Positions 52,419 through 60,524 of a DNA stretch of 64,000 nt are shown here, one piece after another. Origin of the DNA: Vibrio hannami (GTDB lineage: Bacteria > Pseudomonadota > Gammaproteobacteria > Enterobacterales > Vibrionaceae); NCBI RefSeq assembly GCF_029589055.1, contig NZ_JARQZP010000007.1:868001-932000 (forward strand). Direction: 5' to 3'. Below the pieces are notes generated by a model that saw only the letters and a list, made by a program, of their open reading frames with translations, did not search any database and was not told where the DNA came from. Made by a program: the position numbers and the translations under genes. How positions within the stretch are numbered: position 1 is the stretch's first letter; each line of letters starts with the position of its first letter.

Positions 52419-53423
52419 ATGAAAGTAACCATGCTTGATGTTGCGAACAAAGCCGGAGTCTCAAAAGCGACCGTGTCTCGCGTACTGAATAAAAAGGATA
52501 TCGTCAGGCCAGATCTGGTAAAGCGGGTATTTGACGCTATTCAGGAGACCGGTTATAGGCCGAACATTCTTGCGCAGAACCTAGCCAACCGAAAAACCAA
52601 TTTTATTGGCTTTGTGATGAGCAATGTTCTGTTTGACGGGCCTTATTTTTCTACTCTAATGAGCCATTCTGCTTCCTACTGTGAAGAGAACAATCATCAG
52701 TTGGTGGTGATTGATGGTAAGCACAGTAAAGCCGAAGAGAGACATGCGATTAATCTGCTGCTGGATATGAAATGTGCGGGCATTATCGTTTATCCCAAGT
52801 TTCTTAATGAACAGGATCTTGGTGAGATTATCAGCGGTACAGATACGCCGATTATTGTGTTGAATAAGAGTGTATCTGATTACTCTAGCCATTCCGTAAC
52901 TACCGACCACTACCCAAGCGCCTGCCTGATGATGGAGCATATTGTTCAGCAAGGGCACCGGGACATTGCCATTATTCGTGGCAATGTGAACTCTACGACC
53001 GATAAGCAGCGTTACCAGGCTTACAGGGATATTCTGTACAAGTACAATATCCAGATAAATAGCGACTATGAGCGACAGGGGAACTGGAGACCTGAAGAGG
53101 GGTATAAAGCAGCAGAGAAACTTATGGAAGTAACACCGAGGCCGACTGCTGTTATTGCATGCAATGATGATATGGCTGTTGGAGCCATAAAGGCATTCCA
53201 TAACGCAGGTTTGAAACTTCCTGACGACATTTCTATTGCAGGCTTTGATAACAGTAAAATGGGAGAGTATTTATCTCCTGGTCTAACGACTGTTCGGGTG
53301 CCTCTGGAAAATATGACTCAGAAAGCGATTCTCAAGATCATTGGTGAACATGGAAAGGCCGATTTGATTCCGACCTTTGGTTCATTGGTTTTGCGGGAGT
53401 CTATAGCGAGCATTAAGACATAG
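52419..53423 (+). CDS. ascG: LacI-family repressor, AscG-like
   Basis: This 334-residue LacI/GalR repressor has its helix-turn-helix and hinge in residues 1-60 (MLDVANKAGVSKATVSRVLNKK, YRPNILAQNLA) and a periplasmic-binding-protein-like sugar domain (TAVIACNDDMAVGAIKAF, ISIAGFDNSKMGEYLSPGLTTVRVP). It is encoded directly after the 6-phospho-beta-glucosidase, and the promoter of the pair carries a perfect AscG-type operator. It therefore probably represses ascB and itself until a beta-glucoside is present. It is convergent with the GlxA-type regulator, 12 bases away. Confidence 0.83.
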   Translation: MKVTMLDVANKAGVSKATVSRVLNKKDIVRPDLVKRVFDAIQETGYRPNILAQNLANRKTNFIGFVMSNVLFDGPYFSTLMSHSASYCEENNHQLVVIDGKHSKAEERHAINLLLDMKCAGIIVYPKFLNEQDLGEIISGTDTPIIVLNKSVSDYSSHSVTTDHYPSACLMMEHIVQQGHRDIAIIRGNVNSTTDKQRYQAYRDILYKYNIQINSDYERQGNWRPEEGYKAAEKLMEVTPRPTAVIACNDDMAVGAIKAFHNAGLKLPDDISIAGFDNSKMGEYLSPGLTTVRVPLENMTQKAILKIIGEHGKADLIPTFGSLVLRESIASIKT

Positions 53424-53435
53424 AATCAGCACATC

Positions 53436-54404
53436 TTAGCTACTACTACCAAAATGCCTTCTCCATTGAGAAGGAGTAACGTTAAATGCCAGTTTAAAGT
53501 GTTTTCTGTACACACTTTCCGAACCGAAACCCGCGAGCTGTGCGACATAGGATATGGGATAGTCGCTCGTTTCTAATAGCTGCTGGCTGAGCTTCAGCCT
53601 TTGATTCATCAACCAGTCACCAAATGTACAACCATAAGCGGCTTTAAAATGTCTGGTGAAAGTTCGCCGACTCATGGCACACTGCTCTGCTACTGAGTCG
53701 ATATCGTGGGGTTTATCCAGTTGAAGCTCTATGCTTTCTATCACCTTGCTAATCCCAGTGTCCTGTTCAGGGCGAGGCGGGATAGGGGTTGGGATGTACT
53801 GTTGTTGGCCACCAGAGCGAAACGGCGCTGTAACCATGATACGCGCGAGCTGACTCGCTACTTCACTACCGCAAAAAAGGCGAATGATATACAAACAACA
53901 GTCCAGCGCAGCAGCAGTGCCTGCTGATGTAATGATTTGATCATGAGCGATAAATAACGGCTGGTTGTCTAAAACAACTTCTGGATATTTCCTTGTATAA
54001 GCGTCAGAGAACGCCCAATGAGTGGTGGCGGTTTTGCCATCCAGCAATCCCGTTTCGGCTATGACAAATGATCCAAGACACAAACCTACCAACAAGGCGC
54101 CATTCGAATGTGCTTGAATAAGTTTTTTCGTCAAAGCCTCTGGTATTTCAGGTAAATCACTTGGCCAACTGGGCACAATGATAATGTCTGCTTCCTCAAG
54201 CGAGGATAGTTCGTTTTCTACTTCTATTTTGAACCCGGAACCTGTTTTTATTCTGGTATCAGTTAAACCACAAACATTGAGCTCAAATACCGGTTCCCGA
54301 TCAATAAATACATCCTGAAATACCAGGCATGGAACGGAAAGGTGAAAAGCACTTATGCCTTCAAAAGCAATCACAGCCACTTTTTTGGTTTCGACATGGT
54401 TCAT
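53436..54404 (-). CDS. GlxA-family transcriptional regulator (DJ-1/PfpI plus AraC HTH)
   Basis: This 322-residue regulator has an N-terminal DJ-1/PfpI-like class I glutamine-amidotransferase fold (about 8-185, nucleophile-elbow segment LVGLCLGSFVIAETGLLDG). The C-terminal AraC/XylS DNA-binding domain holds two helix-turn-helix units (SVAEQCAMSRRTFTRHFKAAYG and PISYVAQLAGFGSESVYRKHF). Relatives regulate arginine, carnitine or glycine-betaine catabolism; the ligand here is unknown. It is divergent from the MBL-fold gene, which may be its target. Confidence 0.85.
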   Translation of the reverse strand: MNHVETKKVAVIAFEGISAFHLSVPCLVFQDVFIDREPVFELNVCGLTDTRIKTGSGFKIEVENELSSLEEADIIIVPSWPSDLPEIPEALTKKLIQAHSNGALLVGLCLGSFVIAETGLLDGKTATTHWAFSDAYTRKYPEVVLDNQPLFIAHDQIITSAGTAAALDCCLYIIRLFCGSEVASQLARIMVTAPFRSGGQQQYIPTPIPPRPEQDTGISKVIESIELQLDKPHDIDSVAEQCAMSRRTFTRHFKAAYGCTFGDWLMNQRLKLSQQLLETSDYPISYVAQLAGFGSESVYRKHFKLAFNVTPSQWRRHFGSSS

Positions 54405-54514
54405 TATGTTGACCCGATTTGAGCGATGGTTGTCCTTAGGGACAATTCTACACCATCTACTACTGGTGCATAATCAGTTTCAGTTATTAAGCACAGAATT
54501 GAGTGAGCCGGAAT

Positions 54515-55306
54515 ATGAAAATCCATCATCTACGCAGCGCGACTTTTGTTATCGAATCTAACGACAAGTTTATTCTTATTGACCCAATGTTAGCGGATAA
54601 AGGGACTCTTCCTCCGTTTTCGGTATTCCGCTACAAAGCGGTGAAGAACCCAACGGTTGATTTGCCTGCCAATGCTGATGAAATTCTAAGCAAAGTAACA
54701 CATGCTTTGATTACACATAGTCAGACGTTTAACTTCAAACCCCTACAACATATTGATCACCTGGATCAGAAAGGAGAGGCGTTTTTGGTTGAAAAGAATA
54801 TTCCGATCGCCACTCCAGCAAAAGACAAGGCATACCTTGAAAAGTATGGCATGAATGTAGAGCAGGGCGTTGGTGACTGGGAAACCGTAGACTTTGCTGG
54901 TGGCAAGCTGACAGCTGTTCCTGCGTTACATGGTCACGGGTGGGTAAGTAAAGTGTCTGCTAACGGTTGTGGTTTTTATCTGGAACTGCCGGGTGAGCCA
55001 TCTATCTACGTTAGTGGTGATACGGTTTTAACCGACGATGTTAAGCGTGCACTTACAGAGCTAAAACCGGATGTAGCTGTTGTTGCCGCCGGTCAGGCCC
55101 GCCTTGATGTTGGGCAGGCGCTTCTGATGCCAAAAGATGAGGTGATGGAGTTCATTAACATGGCTCCAGGTAAAGTTGTTGCGAACCATATGGAAGCGCT
55201 GAACCACTGCCCTATCGATCGCAAAATTCTGCGTGACTCTGTGATAGCGCAGGGTGTGGAATCTAAAGTGATGATTCCGGCAGATGGTGAAGTTCTGGAA
55301 GTGTAG
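54515..55306 (+). CDS. MBL-fold (UlaG-like) protein lacking the HxHxDH motif
   Basis: This 263-residue protein has the metallo-beta-lactamase fold of the UlaG/YtnP group: opening MKIHHLRSATFVIES, D23 in LIDPML, ALHGHGWVSK, VSGDT and a terminal NHMEALNHC segment. The metal-binding HxHxDH normally following the third strand reads HSQTFNF (residues 68-74), so most ligands of the first metal are missing. Either the protein uses an unusual metal site or it is not a classical hydrolase. The ATG at 54515 is chosen over a GTG at 54503. It is divergent from the GlxA-type regulator. Confidence 0.75.
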   Translation: MKIHHLRSATFVIESNDKFILIDPMLADKGTLPPFSVFRYKAVKNPTVDLPANADEILSKVTHALITHSQTFNFKPLQHIDHLDQKGEAFLVEKNIPIATPAKDKAYLEKYGMNVEQGVGDWETVDFAGGKLTAVPALHGHGWVSKVSANGCGFYLELPGEPSIYVSGDTVLTDDVKRALTELKPDVAVVAAGQARLDVGQALLMPKDEVMEFINMAPGKVVANHMEALNHCPIDRKILRDSVIAQGVESKVMIPADGEVLEV

Positions 55307-55326
55307 TTACGCAAAACAAATGGATG

Positions 55327-55358
55327 CAGGGTCTTTAGGTACAAAGATCCTGTTTTTC
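55327..55358 (+). terminator. Terminator of the MBL-fold gene
   Basis: CAGGGTCTTT pairs with AAAGATCCTG (one G-U) around AGGTAC, followed by TTTTTC. Confidence 0.8.
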
Positions 55359-55435
55359 TCTATTAGTGATAGATTGAATTCTAGAAGAGGGTAGTATGGA
55401 ACAATAATATGGACGTTCGCTAACGAGTGGTGGTG

Positions 55436-56473
55436 ATGTTTAAAAGAATAATTGGGAAGTTCTTTCCGGGAGCGCAACAATATAAAGTCTCGTCAGCTCG
55501 AACCCAAAAGGCAGTTCCTGCCGCGAATATGAATTCATCTGCAAGAGATGACCTGCCTATTGCACCTCATGATGCCGATTTCCTTAATTATTTGTTTGGT
55601 GATTCAGAGCTAAAAACACATACAGACCCGTTTAGTGATTTTGTTTCTGAGAGGGTAGAACAGCTATTGCTGACGCCGAAAGCTTTGTTACAAGAGCTAC
55701 CAGTGATGCCGGATTCTGTTACCACGCTTGTTGCTGAATTGCAGGGAGATGACTTTAATGTTGATGCTTTGCTCGAGGTTATTGAACGTGAGCCAAGTAT
55801 GGCTGCAGAAGTGATCAAGTTGGCGAATAGTGCTCGTTATCGTCGTAGTGAAAGGCAGGTGACAGATCTCAAAACTGCCTTTATGAACATGGGCGCTCAG
55901 GGCTTAATTGAGGGTGTGATTGACGCCTATGTTAAAAAGTTTACTCCTAAGAACAATATATATTGGCGTCAGTTTGGGGATAAGATCTGGCAGCACAGCA
56001 TAGATACCGGCCTTTACGCCAAGGCGCTAATTAAGTCCTCACATGCAGCAGCTGATCAGGCTACGGCCTATTTTGTTGGGCTGATTCGTAATCTGGGCAA
56101 AATGATTATTTTTCAGGTAATGGTAGAGGCGTTTCACCATGTCGACCCTAATGTTCCACCAAACTCAATGGCATTTAAAAAGCTGATTAATAGCTACGAA
56201 ATCCGCCTTACCTATATGATTGCAAAGTATTGGCAACTGCCAGATACGGTGCTTAAAGCCATCGCTTATCAGGCGTCTAGCAGATATGAATGCACACCTT
56301 TGGCTCTGGCTGTATTGGAAGCCAACTATTTAAGTGAGTTAAAGTGCCTTTTGTCCTCAGAAATCATTGATGCAGATGAGTTCGAAAGAAGGTGTGAGAA
56401 TAACCTGACAACTAACTCTGCGTTAACTATGGCGGATTATATTAAGGCTGAAATCTTGCTAGAGTTGTCCTGA
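55436..56473 (+). CDS. HDOD domain protein
   Basis: This 345-residue cytoplasmic protein has an unstructured N-terminus (to about residue 70) and an HDOD domain (LLQELPVMPDSVTTLVAELQGDD, EPSMAAEVIKLANSARYRR, LKTAFMNMGAQGLIEGVI). HDOD proteins act as signalling scaffolds, often in motility, biofilm or cyclic-di-GMP circuits. The start is uncertain among GTG-GTG-ATG from 55430; the ATG is given. It is a single gene, followed by a 418-base region before the AT-rich SIR2 gene. Confidence 0.8.
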   Translation: MFKRIIGKFFPGAQQYKVSSARTQKAVPAANMNSSARDDLPIAPHDADFLNYLFGDSELKTHTDPFSDFVSERVEQLLLTPKALLQELPVMPDSVTTLVAELQGDDFNVDALLEVIEREPSMAAEVIKLANSARYRRSERQVTDLKTAFMNMGAQGLIEGVIDAYVKKFTPKNNIYWRQFGDKIWQHSIDTGLYAKALIKSSHAAADQATAYFVGLIRNLGKMIIFQVMVEAFHHVDPNVPPNSMAFKKLINSYEIRLTYMIAKYWQLPDTVLKAIAYQASSRYECTPLALAVLEANYLSELKCLLSSEIIDADEFERRCENNLTTNSALTMADYIKAEILLELS

Positions 56474-56891
56474 AAAAAGAAGCGAGCTTTAACCGTACAC
56501 TCGGCACCCTGGACAGCTCTCCGTTCTTGCGTCTAATTGTTGTATTAGCTATCACCGTACCAACTCAATGTTGTTAACGGAGGCCCATTTGCGTGGAAAT
56601 GGACAATAGTTTCCATCACTTGTTAAAAATATAATTTTGCTCTAGGCACTTAAAGCACCATTCAACTACTGTACAGCCTCGTTCCCACGCTCTGCGTGGT
56701 AATGCATACAGTAGCTGAAGGAATTTACATAAGTCACTAAAAGCAAAGAAAATAAGTTCAGTAAAATTCATACTCTAATTGACTTAATTGTTGATAAAAC
56801 GTTCGTCATTAAATTTCGATGCTGATCATAAAACGCTGTGCGTATTAGGAGTAGTGTATAGGCAGACATGTCGATACAATGAAGGTTTAAG
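56474..56891. other. Intergenic junction before the AT-rich SIR2 gene
   Basis: These 418 bases carry a long palindromic element at 56661-56719 and then become increasingly AT-rich toward the SIR2 gene. No gene was found. The change of composition here probably marks the left edge of an acquired segment. Confidence 0.45.
56661..56719. repeat. Long imperfect palindrome with a REP-like core
   Basis: Outer arms TTCAACTACTGTA and TACAGTAGCTGAA pair at 12 of 13 positions. They enclose a core with CGTTCCCACGCTCTGCGTGG, a motif that recurs between genes of many gammaproteobacteria. It could be a REP-type or small mobile element. Confidence 0.5.
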
Positions 56892-59552
56892 ATGGAACTT
56901 GCAAAGTTATGTGAAGAGATTCCACATAAAAAAAGAAGCATAGATGAACTGATCACATACATAACCACCAAAGCGAGTAGAACCGCAACAAACTACAGTT
57001 TGCTATTAGGCGCGGGGGCTTCAGTTACTTCTGGAATAAAGTCAGGACAAGACCTTGTAGGGGAGTGGCGCAAAGATATATTTCAACGATACAATCCAAG
57101 TGAAATGTATTCAAACGAAATTGCTACTGACTATTTTTCAAAACAAAGTTGGTATGATCCTGCTAAAGAGTATTCCTCCTTGTTTGAGAAGAAGTTTGAT
57201 TTGCCTTCACAAAGGAGACGATTTGTAGAACAACAGGTTGATGCGGCTTTTCCATCAATCGGATATGCCTATTTAGTATCCTTAGCTAACGGCGAGAATG
57301 TGTATTTTGATACAATATATACAACTAACTTTGATGATTTAATAAACGAGTCATTCTATCAGTTTTCTCATATTAGACCACTTTTATGTGCTCATGATTC
57401 TTCCGTTAGTAGTCTGTCAATAAATAGTTCAAGGCCTAAAGTTATTAAACTGCATGGTGATTACCTCTACGATGATATTAAAAGCACTCTTAGAGAAACA
57501 GAGACACTTGAATCTAATATAAAGAAAAAACTAATCGAGTTTTCTAAAGAGTATGGGTTAATTGTGGTTGGATACTCGGGAGGAGATCGTTCAATCATGG
57601 ACGTACTTTCCCATCTATTAAAAAATGAAGAATATTTTAAGAATGGAATATATTGGTGCATTAGAAAAGGCGACAATATAAGTCAGGAGCTTAAGAAGTT
57701 ATTGTGGAAGGATAGGGTTTACTTTGTTGAGGTTGATGGTTTTGACGAATTGATGGCTAGTATACATAATTCAACAAAAGGTTCTCTATCTCTGGACGAC
57801 AGTTTTGGTGACTCTAAGAAAGAAAAAATAATCAGGTCATTTACTGATGATAATTTTAACCTAAAAAATTCATCTGGATTTATTAATCAAGATTTAGAAA
57901 CAATAACAAAGCGTCAAAATAACAAGGATATTGGTGGGCTTCTAGCTGAAATTAGTAGAGATAGCGAGGATAAGTTTGATAGTGAATTATCAGATGATGA
58001 CTTGAAGAAGTTACTACTGATTGATAGTTATATAAAGCATGAGAATTATACGGATGCTGAATCTATAATCAAAAAATTCATGTCTGAAGATAATGACAAA
58101 GAATTGCAGAATAGATATATAACAAGACTTATACAAGTATATGTCTTGGAGGATAATGTGTCCTTAGCTGTTTCTTCCGCTGACGATCTAATTAAATCTG
58201 ACCCATATAATGTAAATTTCTTGTTTAGAAGGATTTCATTAGAAAGAGAAGTTAAGGATAGATACGATCTATTATTAGCAAACAAAGAAAAATTCGAGTA
58301 TTCATATCATTACTATAATGCACTTGCGTCTAATGCTCTTACTTTAACACAGGAAGATACTGTTTCAGAGAATGTTCCATTTTGTAACATGCTTGAATTT
58401 TGCGATAAAAGTATCAAACTAAACCCTTCTTTATCGAATGATGCTTATCAAATAAAAATTTCGATAATTGAAGAAAAACACTCTAGTATTGAGTGCAAGT
58501 TAAACAAAAAAGATAAAGATAAAGAAATACTTGAATTATTAGACAGTACTAATTCAATAAATCCAAATCATATTAAAAGTTTAAATATTAGAGGGAATGA
58601 TTTTGTCCTTCAGCAAGATTTAAAAAAATTAAAAGCATTTCATGAAGAATGTAATAGAGTATATGCTATTTCTAATTCATATAAAAAAGAGGATGTAGTA
58701 GACACTTTATGTACTCCTTACTTCTCTGCTGAGAAGTATAGTGATGACGATAGTTATAAGCATGAGCTAGATAGAGTGATAAATACAAAAATAATACGGG
58801 AGAATTTAAAGCTAGATTCAGTTAATATGCTTATGGCTTATTACTATATAATTGTCACTTTTGACTTGCCAGCCGCAAGAAGATGTATCGATGTCATTGT
58901 GAAAAATTCAAGTGGTAGTATGTATATTTCTAAGGTAATAGATCTGCTGCTTGATGTTTATAATGATGTTGATGAAGCGTTACTCTATCTTAATTCGAGT
59001 AAGGATATCTTATCAAGAGTAGAGTATTTCCTCGAATTGCATAATATTCATACACATAAAGGTGAATATGAAGATGCCATTAGTAGCCTGGAAAAAGCCA
59101 AAGAATATGGATTAAAAAAATCGCGCTATGCTGTATGTTTATCATTTTGCCATTTAAAGTTTAAAAGCTATAAGGAAGTGGTTGAGCGTTGTGATTGGTG
59201 GTTGGAGAAAGTGAATAATATTTCTGATAGAGATGTATTAATAATCAATAGAGAATTTGCAAAGAAATGTTTAGGAGAAAAAATAGATAAGGATTCACTA
59301 AATATGGTTGTATCTCATAGGAATGGTAATAACCATTTAATGTGTGCTAATTTATTATTAGAGAACGCACCACAAGCTAGTAATTTATTTAAAAAAGACG
59401 TAGAACATTACAGGTTGAATTTATTTACTTACAATAAATGGCCTATTCTCCCAAGGGAATACTTTGAACCATATAAAGATATTCTTAAAAACAATATAGC
59501 TAGTGAGAGTAATGTAACGATATTAACCGATTCAACCAAGCTTACAGCTTAG
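56892..59552 (+). CDS. SIR2-domain protein with TPR-like C-terminal half (candidate antiphage gene)
   Basis: This is an 886-residue cytoplasmic protein. Residues about 30-290 form a SIR2-like NAD-binding domain with GAGAS (40-44), TTNFDDL (144-150), KLHGD (186-190) and GYSGGDRS (227-234). From about 370 the protein is a run of paired helices with TPR-like spacing (for example YEDAISSLEKAKEYGL and VEERCDWW-type segments). SIR2 domains of this kind in defence proteins (ThsA, DSR1, DSR2) degrade NAD+ when a phage protein is sensed. The gene is much more AT-rich than its neighbours, rich in AGA and ATA codons, and stands alone. GAAGG precedes the ATG. Defence is inferred, not shown. Confidence 0.8.
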   Translation: MELAKLCEEIPHKKRSIDELITYITTKASRTATNYSLLLGAGASVTSGIKSGQDLVGEWRKDIFQRYNPSEMYSNEIATDYFSKQSWYDPAKEYSSLFEKKFDLPSQRRRFVEQQVDAAFPSIGYAYLVSLANGENVYFDTIYTTNFDDLINESFYQFSHIRPLLCAHDSSVSSLSINSSRPKVIKLHGDYLYDDIKSTLRETETLESNIKKKLIEFSKEYGLIVVGYSGGDRSIMDVLSHLLKNEEYFKNGIYWCIRKGDNISQELKKLLWKDRVYFVEVDGFDELMASIHNSTKGSLSLDDSFGDSKKEKIIRSFTDDNFNLKNSSGFINQDLETITKRQNNKDIGGLLAEISRDSEDKFDSELSDDDLKKLLLIDSYIKHENYTDAESIIKKFMSEDNDKELQNRYITRLIQVYVLEDNVSLAVSSADDLIKSDPYNVNFLFRRISLEREVKDRYDLLLANKEKFEYSYHYYNALASNALTLTQEDTVSENVPFCNMLEFCDKSIKLNPSLSNDAYQIKISIIEEKHSSIECKLNKKDKDKEILELLDSTNSINPNHIKSLNIRGNDFVLQQDLKKLKAFHEECNRVYAISNSYKKEDVVDTLCTPYFSAEKYSDDDSYKHELDRVINTKIIRENLKLDSVNMLMAYYYIIVTFDLPAARRCIDVIVKNSSGSMYISKVIDLLLDVYNDVDEALLYLNSSKDILSRVEYFLELHNIHTHKGEYEDAISSLEKAKEYGLKKSRYAVCLSFCHLKFKSYKEVVERCDWWLEKVNNISDRDVLIINREFAKKCLGEKIDKDSLNMVVSHRNGNNHLMCANLLLENAPQASNLFKKDVEHYRLNLFTYNKWPILPREYFEPYKDILKNNIASESNVTILTDSTKLTA

Positions 59553-59801
59553 ATTTCAACTTGTTTCGCGATTGTGCAGGACTCCCTTGCACAATTGGCT
59601 ATTAGAGTTTGTCCAACAGCTTGTTGCACAAATCAATTCTATGATAGTTTTCTATCTAAACTCACTTTCAATCTAAAAAATACCGACTGTAACGATTCTG
59701 GGAAGAAGCGCATGAGCGGTTATGTGGCACCGCCATAGAACGGTGCCGTTCACATTTGTGTCGGTAGAAAGTTCGACAAAAGTTAGTACGAGCTAAACAT
59801 A
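59553..59801. other. Intergenic region between the SIR2 gene and nrdJb
   Basis: ATTGTGCA/TGCACAAT (59571-59578 and 59588-59595) forms a hairpin just after the SIR2 stop. A second hairpin GGCACCG/CGGTGCC is at 59726-59747. CAGCTTGTTGCACAAATC near 59622 resembles the ends of some IS5/IS903-type elements, but no transposase or partner end is present. Confidence 0.35.
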
Positions 59802-60494
59802 TCAGCCGCACTTAGAATCACCACAGTTCAGGCAGGTCTGGCAATTATCTTTAATCACAACCGCTTTGTTGTGACACTTGTAGCAGAGCGTTGCATTCGG
59901 CGGGAAGTTGCTCTTTGCTTCTTCCTCTTCCTGCTCTGGTTTTATTTCCACCAACTCAGCTTTCTTTTGATCCAGAAAAGCTTTTTGGTGCTCATCCATT
60001 TCCGGGTTCTCAAGCAGACCGATTTCTTTTAGGTGAAGTTCGATAACGTTGCCGATTTCAGCTATCAGAGAAGGGACATATTTACCGTTGTTCCAGTAGC
60101 CACCGCGAGGGTCAAAAACCGAACGTAGCTCCTCAACCAGGAAAGTACAATCACCACCTTTACGAAATACAGCGGACATAATGCGTGTCAGGGCAACAAT
60201 CCACTGGTAGTGTTCCAGGCTCTTGGAGTTGATAAATACTTCAAACGGGCGTCGAACCTCATGCTCGGTGCCTTCATTTAGTATCACATCGTTGATGGTG
60301 ATAAACAACGAGTGCTCTGATACGTGCTCTGGTGTTTTTAGTTTATACGTTGAGCCCATCAGCTTCTCTGGTCTTACAATGGTCTCATGCATTTGCTGGA
60401 TTTCAGGCTGATCGTCTTTTTCAACCTGAGAAGCTTCTTCGTTTGCTTCTTTAATCTTAAAACCAACAATTTTGTTTTCTATTTTTTTAGCCAT
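59802..60494 (-). CDS. nrdJb: Class II ribonucleotide reductase accessory subunit NrdJb
   Basis: In some gammaproteobacteria the B12-dependent ribonucleotide reductase is split in two; this 230-residue protein corresponds to the second part. The central TSCPD-like domain includes SLEHYQWIVALTRIMSAVFRKGGDCTFLVEEL and FDPRGGYW. The C-terminal CYKCHNKAVVIKDNCQTC-LNCGDSKCG is cysteine-rich and probably provides the redox-active thiols or a zinc ribbon. It starts 30 bases after the nrdJa stop, so the two are co-transcribed. Confidence 0.82.
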   Translation of the reverse strand: MAKKIENKIVGFKIKEANEEASQVEKDDQPEIQQMHETIVRPEKLMGSTYKLKTPEHVSEHSLFITINDVILNEGTEHEVRRPFEVFINSKSLEHYQWIVALTRIMSAVFRKGGDCTFLVEELRSVFDPRGGYWNNGKYVPSLIAEIGNVIELHLKEIGLLENPEMDEHQKAFLDQKKAELVEIKPEQEEEEAKSNFPPNATLCYKCHNKAVVIKDNCQTCLNCGDSKCG

Positions 60495-60524
60495 ATGGCC
60501 CTCTCAAATTCAGGTGAATGCACG

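Noticed and set aside
56768..56971. 67-codon minus-strand frame at the SIR2 gene start
   Set aside because: It is antisense to the well-supported SIR2 gene, with no ribosome site or recognisable sequence.
59622..59640. Insertion-sequence end
   Set aside because: A short resemblance to IS5/IS903-type termini only; no matching second end, duplication or transposase is present, so no mobile element is called.
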